Below are positions 20,833-33,373 of a stretch of 64,000 bases of DNA, piece after piece. The DNA is from Rapana venosa (lineage: Eukaryota > Mollusca > Gastropoda > Neogastropoda > Muricidae): positions 14,184,924 to 14,248,923 of the forward strand of contig CM054135.1 in the NCBI GenBank assembly GCA_028751875.1, written 5' to 3'. The notes under the pieces were generated by a model. It was not told the origin of the DNA. It saw only the letters and a list, made by a program, of their open reading frames with translations, and did not search any database. Every line of letters begins with the position of its first letter. Within the stretch, counting starts at the first letter, position 1. The position numbers were made by a program, and so were the translations under genes.

Positions 20833-21935
20833 ACCTTGGAATCTTATTTAAAACTGTCCACCTTCCATGTCCCCTCTCAATCGCTTTTATTCCCTAGCAG
20901 TAGCCCCATCCTGTCAGCACAAAGAGGCCAACACCTGACACGTTATATACTTTAACCAGGTAAGCAGTGACTTCTATGATTATAGACTTCGAACGGATAC
21001 GTTTCCCTACACTTGAACCTATGTGTTTTACAACAGCGGGTTTACTGCAGGTTTACAATCTGTGGCAAAAAACCCAACAACTTCAATATATAAATTCTCT
21101 CGTTTGAAAAAGTAGGAAGATACTTTGTTAACAACATGGACTTATGTGGTATTTAACGTTGTAATTCTAATGAACGTTTTACGTCACAATCACGCACTAG
21201 GAGGAGCCAGTCCCCAACCCCCACCCTGCAACGCAAGCAAACATCACTTGTGGCTTTTCATACATGTTTACTTTCCATATTGGTTTGCAGAAAGTACCAT
21301 TCAGGGGCATGCTTTAAAAGCTGATCAAAATACAACAGGGGTTGTCACGAGGAGACAACCCCCTCCGCTGAACACGATTCTCTCCTGTGAGATAAACCCA
21401 ATCAGGACAATTTGGGATACTCGTGCGTCAGATACAAACGACTGCGCCCAAGTTCAAAGCAACGCAAAACCCACATAATTTTTCAGACTGATGTAATGCA
21501 ACAGTTAGGGGAAATATCCAAATCCCTGCTTTTCCTTGTCGTAGATTTCTCACTTGGAGTGGCAAGGGAAAAAACATACCTGAAGAAACGATGGCAGCCA
21601 ACAGTCAGGGCACTTTTCCACGTGGCCCAGCGCTGACCAGCCGAATGTAGCCAACCAGGTGCTCCGTTCACTTCCACTTCTCCACGGCGACATGCAAGGT
21701 GTCTTGACCAACTGGCCTGCCCCCCACGTGCATGCACTCTTGAAGGACTGTCAGGACACGGCATGCCTAACGGCCTCAGAGGAGAGGAGTACCTAAGGAA
21801 GGGGGAAGGGGGAGGGGGGGGTCCCTCTCCCCCGAAAAGAAAACACAAACGGTCGCAAGTCAAGTTCCTGAAAACCTTGAAATCTACCAGGCAGGGTACT
21901 AATCCTACCGAAAGATAAGGAATATATAAAATCAA
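20833..21935. other. Intergenic, no gene recognised
   Basis: Mixed composition. Open frames of 74-150 codons on both strands overlap one another and show no domain. No repeat family recognised. Confidence 0.4.
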
Positions 21936-21936
21936 G

Positions 21937-22044
21937 ATATATATATATATATATTATATATATATATGATATATATATATGTATATGTATATATATATAA
22001 ATAGATTATATATATATACATATATATTATACGCATAAATATAT

Positions 22045-22136
<92 letters not shown>
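21937..22136. repeat. Compound (AT)n-(GA)n-(GT)n microsatellite
   Basis: About 100 bp of AT/TATA words, then about 27 bp of GA and 60 bp of pure GT without spacers. Confidence 0.95.
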
Positions 22137-22139
<3 letters not shown>

Positions 22140-24589
22140 GGTTATTGGGTTTAGATCATAGGCTTTACAGCAACGAAACTGAAATTGCATTGACATTGGT
22201 TGAAATAATTAACAGTACAATTCTTGCACACTTAGAGATATGAGTGATAAAACATAGGATACACCACACTTATAAGATCCAGCTTTTCAGTGAAAGCATT
22301 CACTCCACAAAGTTTCAGGTACAATATGGATTAAGTAAGCCCTAAATTTACAGCGGGATTTTAGAGGAAGGAAATTGTTTATATTGGCCGCGGTATTTAT
22401 TTATCTTTGAAAAAATCATTTTTGGATAGGAAACACAGGGAAAAAATGAAATAACTCATATACTCTGGTAGATAATCTCTCCTATTGTGAGGGATGAACA
22501 ACATTGATGCCACATGTTCAAGTCAACATTATGGAAATTTGTTAAACGAATTAAAGGCGAAGAGTTGCTTAATGTTTTTATAACAATAAAATTAGAGCCT
22601 GAGAGCACTTTGCCCTTTAAAAAACCACCGTACATGACGCCATTTGCCACAATGACCTAAAACTGAATACTTCCTGCTACAACCCTTAAAACATTTTAGT
22701 ACTGCTCACGCTTTACACAAATATATTTATCCACAAATGTTTGTCAGTCACGAACGTTTGTATAAATGCATTGTGTTGTCGTATAATTTTTGTTTGATAA
22801 ACACAGGTTTTATGAGTTAGAGGCCCTTTGAGCAAACGTTTGTTGCCCGAACACAAACAATCCGTTTTAGGGCAGATAACATGACAAGAGTCTACTCTGA
22901 ACAATACGTCACAAGAGGAACTAGCACAAACTGATTATGTCTCATGTTGCCCCCCCCCCTCCCCCCCTGCCCCCCCCTCCTCCCCTGGGAAAAAATCTGC
23001 AGTAACAAGGAATCAATTATGATATTTCACTGCACAATATACTGTTTAGTGCGAGAGGTGAACTATACATCCTTATAATATGCATTTGTACATCCTCATA
23101 TGCATCAAGGTATAAATGTTTTAATGCTTGCTTCGTTTGGCACTTGAAAACCTCCACCGTTTCGTGATGAGGTCTTTACCAGCCTAGGAGAATGGTGCAG
23201 TTAGAACCTTACGGCACAGGAAAGAACAATGCGTTGGGAGAATGATCTCTCAGACATAACGCTAACAGTAAATACCATAAACATGTCAACAAATTAAACG
23301 ATCCGATTCTAAACATTTGTTGTTCACTTATCGTTATCAATGTAGCGTGTCTCAAAAGCGTGGTTCCTAAAGGCTAGTTACAGCCTGTGAAATAAGGGTG
23401 TCCGATCCTAGACCTCACGGATTTATGTGTTTGGCTTTTGGTTTTTATGGATTTGAGAAAATTATCTGTTATATATAGGAGACTCTCTTGTAATACATTC
23501 GAATGTACATAGCTTTCTCAACCAGAAGCATGTAATATACTGTAAAGTGCATTCCTGTAAAAATCCAGCAACAATACAGTCCTCATCTACTTTATCAGAT
23601 CATTTCAAAAGCCCGAATTTGAGGTGTTCACTCTCTCACCCATAACTCCTGTCTTTGTGTAGGCTTTTACGTAGTTCTTTGAAGACCACACTCTGTTTTG
23701 AAAACACTCCAGTGGACGAAAAACGCTGACAATGCTAAGAGTTGGTTCCTATCTCTCGTGAATCACATCCAGACAGAGCACAAGTTGACTCAGGAATCAA
23801 GTTGGATTTCCTTTATTCTACTGAATCATTTCAAAATAATATTCATTTCCAGTGCAACAGTCCCAGTACAAAAAAACGACTCCATCATTTCCACAACAGC
23901 CATGGACCAACAGCCAAACCTCTGTGTCTATGATCACTATATACAAGCTCAATCAGTTAATGACTTTCAGTCCTCATGGCTCTTCCTTTAATCCCTAAAA
24001 TTCCTCCCCTTTTTCGGGCAATATCGCTTTCCTCCCCTACTCACTCTCTGCCTTCACTACTCTGTTCTCCTGCAATCATCTTTCCTCCTCTCCTCCCTCC
24101 TGCTGTGATAATAGCCCTTGTGTACATACAGTACCAAGCCGCTTCTACTAGCCACAGGTAAGGACGGGAAGGTCCCAGAAATTTAACAAACTATCCAGAA
24201 CATTACCAAAACTACACAAGCATCTTAGATTATAGCAGAGCATTCTGAAACTTCAGGAGCAGCCAACACACACACACAAGCTACAGGCTATGACATTTCT
24301 CAACAAAATGAATAGTTCATTACCAATGTATGTGTCATTAAGCAAAGATTGCCATTTATGGCAATCCTAGAAATTTCCGTACCAGGAAATCTCAATCTGT
24401 AGCAAGTACTCTCATCAGACAAAAGTACTCTCAGACACCAAGACTGCAGTAAAATCTTACAACTCATTCCCCAGAAGGGGTCTATGGAAGTGCCGCCCTA
24501 AGACAAGACCCTTCCCCATACCCAAAGTCGGCCTAGGCCCCTAACAAAACCAAAGTTTGTTGGTATCACAATCTGCCGCCGGCTTAGCT
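22137..24589. other. Intergenic, with a C-rich run at 22951-22984
   Basis: AT-rich unique-looking DNA. 22951-22984 is nearly pure C with single T breaks. No coding frame above about 100 codons and no recognised element. Confidence 0.45.
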
Positions 24590-24925
24590 GTAATCCAATC
24601 TGGTTTATTGCCCAGACGACCACAGAGGCCATATCGGGACTGTCATTTTTGTCATCATGCTTAAATATTAGATTAATATTGTGCGACTAAGTACAGATTA
24701 GACCAGAGTTTAAACCAGTTCTGCTGTTGTTCCCTGTATTAACGCCCTTCCAACCATAAGGGTCAACCAAGGAAGATCACCAGGTTGTGAGAAAACTTTA
24801 TGTACGACACATAAAGTGAGATCAAACCAAAACCATACTAATTTTCTTGAAAAACCTTGTTCTTAGTGACCAGCTGTGATACTTTTACTCACATCAGATA
24901 GAAACTGTCTGATTTAGGAAGTTCC
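24590..24925 (+). repeat. Rep-D copy (first of a tandem pair)
   Basis: Shares the order of words with the next copy: 'gaccacagaggccatatcgg', ttagattaatattgtgcgac, 'acagattagaccagagttta', 'ccctgtattaacgcccttcc', and 'aaaccttgttcttagtgacc'. Confidence 0.8.
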
Positions 24926-25250
24926 AATCCAATCTTCTTGTTTATAGCACTGCTGACCACAGTCGCCATACTGGGGCTGTCACCTCATCAACTTGTAAAT
25001 CTCAGATTAGAACTGTGCAGCTATATATACACAGATTAAATCAAGGAATAAACCCAACTCTACTGTCGTTCCTTGCATCAACGCGCTGGCCAACCCTAAG
25101 GATCAACCCCAGGCAGTCACCGTGTTGTGAGAGAAACCACATCAACCCACAGTAAAGAGATAACAACCAGATTCCTTAATAATAACCTTGTTCTCAGTAA
25201 CTAGCTATCATACCTTCAGTCCTATCAAACGAGGAAAAATCCGATTCTCT
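24926..25250 (+). repeat. Rep-D copy (second of a tandem pair)
   Basis: Contains 'gaccacagtcgccatactgg', 'ctcagattagaactgtgcag', 'cttgcatcaacgcgctggcc', 'ccgtgttgtgagagaaacca' and 'aaccttgttctcagtaacta'. It is a head-to-tail neighbour of the previous copy with a period of about 335 bp. Confidence 0.8.
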
Positions 25251-27142
25251 TTTGAAGTTAAAAATGAAAAGAATTTCCTAGCTCAGGAAACGCTCCAACA
25301 TTATCAGGACAGATGGTCCAGGCAAAATGCAACAAGCTCAGGGAAAGGTGAAGCAATGTTTCTGTTAAGATAGCACAGAAAACGCCGAAAACCCCAAATA
25401 ATTTATACCACGAGAAATGTTATCTTTTTGATTGAAAACATGTGTTGCAAAAAAGAATGACGATAGACACAAATTCAGTGGAGATGTTTTCAGAACAAAT
25501 TATTAACGTAAAAGCCTTCAGTGTGAGATCAACATCTCATTCATTAGCCGAATAAGGAGGGGAAAAGCCATAACAAAATCCCTCTGAGGTTTATTGAAGT
25601 GCTGTACTGCAATACCTCTACAAAAGTCGTCTGTTGTGTTTTCGTTTGTTTCGTTTCCTGCATGAGACCGCAAGATCGTGACAACTTTACCTTTATTTAA
25701 TAAGTACTTTAAAGAAAGCATCAAAAGGATTGTTTGATTCAAGCAAAAAATAATGTTCTTCCCAAATGTCCCTAACTCATAACCTATGCACCACAGCAAC
25801 GGACTTTAAAGGACAAAACTGTGTAACGATACGGTTGTGTGTATGTGTGTGCATACGTGTGCAAGGAGACGTCAGTTCTGTTGGTTGTTTGTAGTTTGTT
25901 TAATTCAGCGTCTTTTGACTGTAAGTGATGTTAGACAAACTGTAAGTGATGTCAGACAGACTGTAAGATGTTAGACAATCTGGAAAAGGATGGTAAGGCG
26001 GGATGCAGGAAGGACCAGGATGCAAAACAGCGAAATGATTTAAGGGGTGAAAATGGCACAATGTTGAATGATGTAGGATCAGCTGAGGCAGCAAGCACAC
26101 AGTCCAATTAAAGAACACCCAATCAAACAAAATTGCATGCAGTTAAAACCAATACGTTAGTGAATGAAAAAGTATGACAGAAACTGAATAACTGAAAAGT
26201 CGTCCGATATCGTCTATTCAAAATATTAGTCAATTGTTACTTCTTTGAAAAATGCTTGTAAAAGTGAAAAGGGTTACATTAGTTCTTTGCAATGAACAAA
26301 GCAGTGCGGCAGTGCGCGCGCGCGCGTGTGTGTTGTGTGTGTGTGTGCTAGCGTGTGTGAATGTACATGTATGTCTGTGTGCGTGTGTACGATGTATAAT
26401 TATGTGTGTGCTGTGCGAGAATGAGAGTGGATGATCTCATTTTGTCTCTACTATTTTCAACCAATCAAAAAGGGCTGGTGTGAGGAGACTGTGAGGGTGA
26501 TAAGGAATGAGTATTTGTGTGTGCGACAGGGAATCTTATGAGTAAGCCTACAATCAATCACGGCTTTTTGGCCAGCAGTTAACGGCATTTAGTCACTAGA
26601 GCCATGAGAGGGAAATGCAGTTTCCATCTTGATGGTAAAATAAACGGTCATTCTACTGAAGCACTTCATCAAAACACGCTTGATCGATAACGGTCTTAAT
26701 TGCCTCGATCCATATTGCTATCCAATATGACCCCAAAATATCCTACAAAATGTTCAGTATGTACCAATGACGCCAGACTGCTAGGACTTACTTTCAAATA
26801 ACTGGTAAGGTGATGTTGTTTAATAAGTTTCAAGCAAATATAAGTGATTATGTTTTAATAAGTGTCAATTCAATCGACAATGCAGAAAGCCATGAATGAA
26901 GCATATTCCAAATAAAAAACATCAAAGCAATATACGCAAGGAAGCACAGTTTTATCGACAACACTCTGCTCATTAAAAATACATTAGTGGGACCTGTGTC
27001 TGACAGTTGAAGAATTTTAGAAACTTATGGAGCTCTGCAGACGTTTTACTTTAGCTAGAAATGAAGGACAGCCAAAACCAACACAAGAAAGAAAGAAAGG
27101 TTTCCGTTGAACCCACCATTCCTTCAGCAAAAAACTGATCTG
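25251..27142. other. Intergenic, with impure (GT)n at 26310-26405
   Basis: No gene recognised. 25920-25985 holds three short repeats of 'ctgtaagtgatgt' type words. The longest frame (93 codons, minus) has no domain. Confidence 0.45.
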
Positions 27143-27252
27143 GCAAAACCAAACCATGCAGCTTGCAAAACCAAACCATGCAGCTTGCAAAACCAAACTA
27201 TGCAGCTTACAAAACCAAACTATGCAGCTTGCAAAACCAAACTATGCCGCTT
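27143..27252 (+). repeat. 22-bp minisatellite, exactly 5 copies
   Basis: Unit gcaaaaccaaaccatgcagc plus tt, starting at 27143, 27165, 27187, 27209 and 27231, with 0-3 substitutions. Confidence 0.95.
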
Positions 27253-27439
27253 GTCGACAAATCTTGATTATCTGGAAATCTCCAGCTTTCTTCTGCGACA
27301 CTAGACTCCAAATGGCAACACTGACGACGGAACCGAAGCCTTGATGACCGAAGAAAGGCAAAAGAGTTGGCGGAGGAGGGGGAAGGTTGTACAACAACGG
27401 GAAGTACACGCAATTAAACCACAAGCTTACCAATCACCA

Positions 27440-27765
27440 TCTGAACTTCTAATCCCATCTTATTATTTATAGCCCTTCCGACCATATTGGCCACATTGGG
27501 GCTGCCTTCTTGCAAAACTAGAAGTCTTGGGTCAAAACTGTCCACCTATGTACAGATTAAAATAGAGTATAAAATCAGCTCCATTGCTTGTTCCTGTTTC
27601 AACGCCCTAGTTAACCATGAAGGTCAATCCAGGACAGTCAGCTCGTTGTGGGAGAACCCACACATAAAATGAGATAAAACCAAAACCAGATTCCGCTAAA
27701 CAACCTTTTTTTTACTGACTGTCACATCTTAAACGCAAAACGCCGGATTCTCTGGGGAAGTTGAA
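27440..27765 (+). repeat. Rep-D copy
   Basis: 'ccgaccatattggccacatt', 'tacagattaaaatagagtat', 'cctgtttcaacgccctagtt' and 'agctcgttgtgggagaaccc' match the tandem pair at 24.6-25.2 kb. Confidence 0.8.
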
Positions 27766-28201
27766 AATAGTGTCCTACTGGTTCTTACCTTACATGTTCT
27801 AACCTCTACAGCGTTGGCGGGTTCAGGAAAAGTCCCAATGTTATTTTTCAGGCATTACGCACATCAGTATGTAGATTCATTACGTCAAGTTAGCGTTCGA
27901 TAGGCTACGGTAAATAGAAAACAAAAACATACATAGCGGCATGCTGGCACCAGAGACGAGAGTGCACTGGGTTTGCAGGGTTCAAAGTACATTGGTTTCT
28001 TAGAAGTTGTGGCGAAGCACATACTATGTAAGGCTGAGCAAATGGACAAATCTTTTTGGAAAGTAGAAATCCCATAAAGGAATCTTCTTTAGCTCTGCTA
28101 TACTACATTATAAGAATTTTCCATTAATTATAAAAACATTTGTTTAATTGTCCGGATTATTAAAATATCACCACTTTCTTTTAATCGCATTGGTATAACT
28201 G

Positions 28202-29382
28202 AAAGTGCTTCACAGCTGTACAAGGCAATGGATGTGACGAGTGCCTTGTAGAGTCTGACCTTAGTGTGGGTTCTGATGTTATGGTTTCTCCACACTTTCG
28301 CCAGCTTAGTCATGGAGGAGAGTGCCACAGCAAGTCTGATCTTCACCTCTTGTGTGCTCGTACCTTCTTTGGTGATGACTGCTCCAAGGTACTTGAAAGT
28401 TTCTACCTCCTCTAGTGTCTCGCCACTCATCTTGATGCTGGTGGGAGTGGTTGGTGTAGTACTATTCACTAGGATCTTGCTCTTTTCCGTGCTGATCTCC
28501 ATACCGTGGGCATTGGCTGATGTTTCCAGTCTGGTGGTGAGATCCTGGAGTTCTTCTTCACTGCGGCCCATGAGATCAATATCGTCTGCGAATCGAAGAT
28601 TGCAGACTGGCCTTCCTCCTATTGTGATTGTGGTCTTGAAGTCAAGGAGGGCCTCCTGCATGATGTTCTCCAGGAACACGTTGAAAAGAACGGGGGATAG
28701 CGGGCAGCCTTGTCGAACTCCAACTGAAGTCCGAAAGAACTCCCCGATTTCTTCACCCATGAGGACTGCACTGTGGGAGCTGTCATACAGCGCCTGGATG
28801 ACTTGAATCAGGTCTTCGTCGAAGTTATAGTCTCTCATGACTTGCCACAGAGCTTCTTGCCACACTCGGTCGAAGGCCTTCTTGAAGTCAATGAAGTTGT
28901 TGTAGAGCTGTAGTTGATGTTGTTGGTGCTTCTCTATGAGCCTTGTACAGCTGTGAAGCATGGACACTTACTGCCGATCTAGAACGTCGAATTCAAGCCT
29001 TTGAGATGAAGTGCCTCAGGCGGATCCTGAACATCACCTACAGAGACCGTAAAACCAATGAATACGTCTGGCAGCAGATCGAGGCACTGGCTGGCAAACA
29101 AGAACCATTGCTAGATACAGTCAAACGGAGGAAATTGAAATGGTTTGGTCACACGACAAGGCATAACAGCCTGTCAAAGACAGTCCTGTAGGGAATGGTG
29201 GAAGGAGCAAGGAGGCAGGGACGACCACGCAAAAGCTGGATATCCAACATCAAGGAGTGGACCGGCCTCACTGTACCAAACCTCATGAAAGCAGCCCAGG
29301 ACAGAACCATTTGGCAGTCCACTTGCAGCGTCCATGCGGGTACCCCAACGGTCGTCCCGACCAAGGGATGAGTGAGTGAGTG
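28202..29382 (+). mobile_element. RTE-like LINE with inverted 5' segment
   Basis: The minus segment (28940-28207) encodes the reverse transcriptase palm: FIDFKKAFDRVW, VGVRQGCPLSPVLFN, the catalytic FADDID, then FKYLGAVI up to ALYSCEA. The plus segment (28941-29366) continues the same protein in the opposite direction: SCEAWTLTADLERRIQAFEM, LRRILNITYRDR, RKLKWFGH, GRPRKSW. It has one in-frame TAG after SKTVL and a (GAGT)n tail at 29367-29382. The 20-bp word gccttgtacagctgtgaagc occurs at 28941-28960 and inverted at 28207-28226. Flanking ATAACTG at 28195-28201 and 29383-29389 is a possible target-site duplication. Confidence 0.9.
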
Positions 29383-29398
29383 ATAACTGTAAAATCGT

Positions 29399-32300
29399 TT
29401 TATTTTAGAATGTTTTAGGCGTTTTAAGACTGCAACAGCTAGCATAGGTTGCCCTTTCTTCTGTTATTTCCTTTCAGTGAATGCCAGGACAGACAGAGAA
29501 AACGACGGGAAGACACCAGAGTGCCTCGGCCCTGATTGCAACAGCATACTGAAGAAAGCCGAGAGCCATTAGCAAAGAAGAAGCTGGTGCAATATCTTCT
29601 GTGGTGCCCCAACTGTCGACCAGGCAATGGGACAGGTGAAGGCACATAGTCAATGTAAGAGTTAGCCGATTTATTTCCTCATGGAGGAATGTGGACAACT
29701 ATAAGGCAATTAAGATATTTCCCTCACTTTGCCACGGATGCACCCATTCTAGAACTGTGAAGGGGGCTATGTATAATAATGATGCTTAATTTAGGCCCCG
29801 TCCTATTTACATACTCTTGGATAAATAACCAGTCACTTTTAATCATCCCATGAAGGGCAATTACAATACTGACAGGCACATTGATATGTATATAATTATC
29901 TCGAAAAGACACAAGAAAAATACATTTCAAATTGGCATAAACAGTCCAAGATAGATTAAAAAAACATTTAAAAAATAGTAATCACACACACACACACAAA
30001 CACGCAAACGCACGGTGTACACACGCGAACGTACACACACACAAACATAGGAATACAATGTTGTAAAAACCATTGATTGGAAAAGACATTTTAACTATAT
30101 TACCTTCTTGCAGTGACATTAACTCTTTTATCAGTTGTTATCTTTGGTCTGATCTGTCATATTTTCTAGAACATTTATATCAATTAAAAAACAGCGCTGG
30201 AAGCATCTAGAATCTGCCATCAGATTAAGATAACACATAAATGCAACAGACACAGGCAAATGCTAAAGACAGTGGAAAGAGTCAAAAAGTGTTACCTGGT
30301 TGTATGCTGGTAGCCCACAAGTGTGCCCAATGGCCTGTTTGCTCTTCCCAACTTGATTCCAGGCCAGGTGACCCTGTAAGCAGTTAACAAGTCATCAATG
30401 ACACAGAAAATGTGTGCTAGCTCTGTTAGCAGGGATTCCGTAATTTGATCTTACCACTTTACACAGAATAAATTCACAATGAATATTTTAAAAACATTGT
30501 CCAGTTTTATGTCCTGCTTTTTAAAAAATCTCTATTATAAAATGCTTTAATCACATGACATAAAACATAATACATTCTCAATTATTCTTTAAAGACGTAA
30601 TCACATTCATTTTTTCTTTTACCACTCAAATGTAACATAGTTAAATTTTATGTCATAACAAAACATGTTTACATATATTCTTTTAGAAAATTATCACATT
30701 TTGTCATAATCTTCTGAAAAAAAAATATCACATTTTTCCTGATCTCTATTAGCTAAAATAACACAATGTTGTTCATGTTTATACTATTTTGCAGCAAAAT
30801 AAATAACAATTATTCTGTAAAGCATTATCACATTTTATCTTTTGCATGATGAGCTAAAAGCTCAAAATGATTCACTGTCAACATCCAAAAGCAATTTAAA
30901 TCCATTAACACGCTTGAGAGAAGCAATACACCTTGTGGCCTGTCAGCTGAAGTTCAAAATGACTGGATCTTATCAGTTTAATTTTTTTAAACATCACACT
31001 ATTCATACTTTTTATCTGTTAATTTACAAGGTGAAATGTGACTATGGTTTCATACATATGTAATTATAACTCTCTTCCAAATCAATCCCCCAGCTCATCA
31101 CAGCTGAAGTCAAGCCCAACATGTCTGGTGGTACCAGTCCCTGTCTCAAAGTTCTTGTACCATACCTACTACTCCTGTATCACGTGCATTTAAAGCATTC
31201 TCTCTCACTGTGTGCCCCCTACTGCTCTATCTCACAATGTCAATTAGTTTTCCTTACCGTTTCATGGCCGAGACAAGAAGACAGGTTAAGACAAGATGCT
31301 GAAAGACAGCACAAGCCCCAACAGACACACTGGCAGAAATAAGCAACACCAAGCAAGGACAGAAAAGCAACAGAGAAAAAGGCAGGCACACTGGACAGAC
31401 ATGTAGACAAGCACCATACACAAGGATAAAGCTAGATACTAGGTCAGACAGGATACAGGACGACAGAGTTAAAGTTACCTGATAACACCTGTTCTGCTGC
31501 CACTCATGCTGACTGCAGAGTGATGGTCTCCAGTGGCTCTCCCGTCTCATAAGGTACCTAGTAAAGCGGTTACACCACACAATTAGAAACGGGTGGAAAA
31601 TAAAGACAAGAAACGATGAGAGCAATCATGAACAAAACATTGTAAAGACTTTACTACCATGAGATTCATGTCTGCAAGAAAATAGTAAAATAGAAGTACG
31701 GGATGGATAAACAAGAAGTGTCAAACATCTCTTCACTTCTCATCGATTCAGATTAAAAAGTGCCAGGGTTGCCTAGTGGTTAGAGTGTTACACTTGTCAT
31801 TCCACATCTCCGCATTAAGCCGCAGTTTGAGCCACCACCAAGATGCCCGTTCAAACGACCCCCACACCCACCCTGCAGTATTCAGTACCACAGACTCCAT
31901 TTCCACGAACAAGTTCTTTGCAAAAGCCTCTACATCAAACACATGCAGAACATCTTTCGCACAGATTTAAACGTGTTCTGCTGTCCGGAAAAGCAGGCCA
32001 TTTGTGCAGGATTGCCTCTGAACCACGGTCTAAAAGCCTTTTGTGAATGGATGCATGTGTGTCACCATGTTTGTACTTGCGTGCACTCACGTGTGCTTAA
32101 AGTCTGTGTATTTTATTTACCAAAACAGCTTTTGAGTGTTAAAGATCAATGTATGTCATGAGCTCGAACGGCCACGCAACTTGGGTTTAGGTTTTAATAA
32201 CATAATTATGTGCGATCAAAGAAAAACAAAGGAACATATTTAAATCAGTAAGTTGCGGCAGTTCAATATCAACAGCATGCAGGACATTGCAGCCCTTGTG

Positions 32301-32841
32301 TAATGGTGTGTCTCACTGCTGCAGGGAAATAGCCCCAGACTCCAGCCCTCAGAGGGAGCCAATCTGACCTTGCACGTGCTTGTATGCCCATGTGTATGCC
32401 TACATGCTCGTGCAGTTCGCCAAATGTGTGTGAAGTGTACACGTGAGGAAATGAATGGGGAAAGAGAGTCTATATGGGTATTGGTGGTGCGCGCGCGAGT
32501 TGTTGCTTCAATTTTACGTCTATTCAAGTGATAATTATAATAATAATAATAAATGTATGGAATTTATATAGCGCTGAATCTTGTAAAGCAACAAATCAAA
32601 GCGCTCAGATTTCATTTCATACCACTTTAAGTCACGGCAGATTTCTCCGTGAAATTCGGGCTGCTCTTCCCGGGGAGAGCGGGAGAGCGCGTCGCCACAA
32701 GCGCTGCGCCACCTTTTTTTATGTCTGCAACTGTATTTGTTTCCCTATCAGAGTGGCTTTTTTCTAAGAATTTTGCCAGGGACAACTCTCTTGTTGCCGT
32801 GGTTTTTTTTACGTGCGCTAAATAATTACGTGTAACACACG

Positions 32842-32872
<31 letters not shown>

Positions 32873-33034
32873 TAGCGCCCAGACCACCACTCATGGTCTA
32901 ATGGATGGGGGAAAAGTTTCCGGTCCAAACGGGGTACGAACCGCCGCACACTTCAGACCCGGACTTTTCGCTTTCTAGACAGGCGCGTTACCTCTAGACC
33001 ACCGATCCACCAATTATTAGACGAGTGCGTGTGC

Positions 33035-33109
<75 letters not shown>

Positions 33110-33317
33110 CGTGTGCGTGCATGCTTTGATGCTGCATGCGAGACAGCTAGTACTAACACGCTTTAAATAATTTCACTTTTAAAAAAAAACATGTCTCGTT
33201 GGAAAGCAATCATAGATCTGACAAGGAGAAGCAGGTGTGGAGGGGAGTGGGATTGGTACTGCTTCAGAGGTCTTCCGTAGAAAAAAAATCTGCGTGGCAA
33301 CAATATTGAACAGGTGT

Positions 33318-33373
<56 letters not shown>

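Noticed and set aside
28264..28806. 180-codon plus-strand frame
   Set aside because: Antisense shadow of the reverse transcriptase palm domain on the minus strand.
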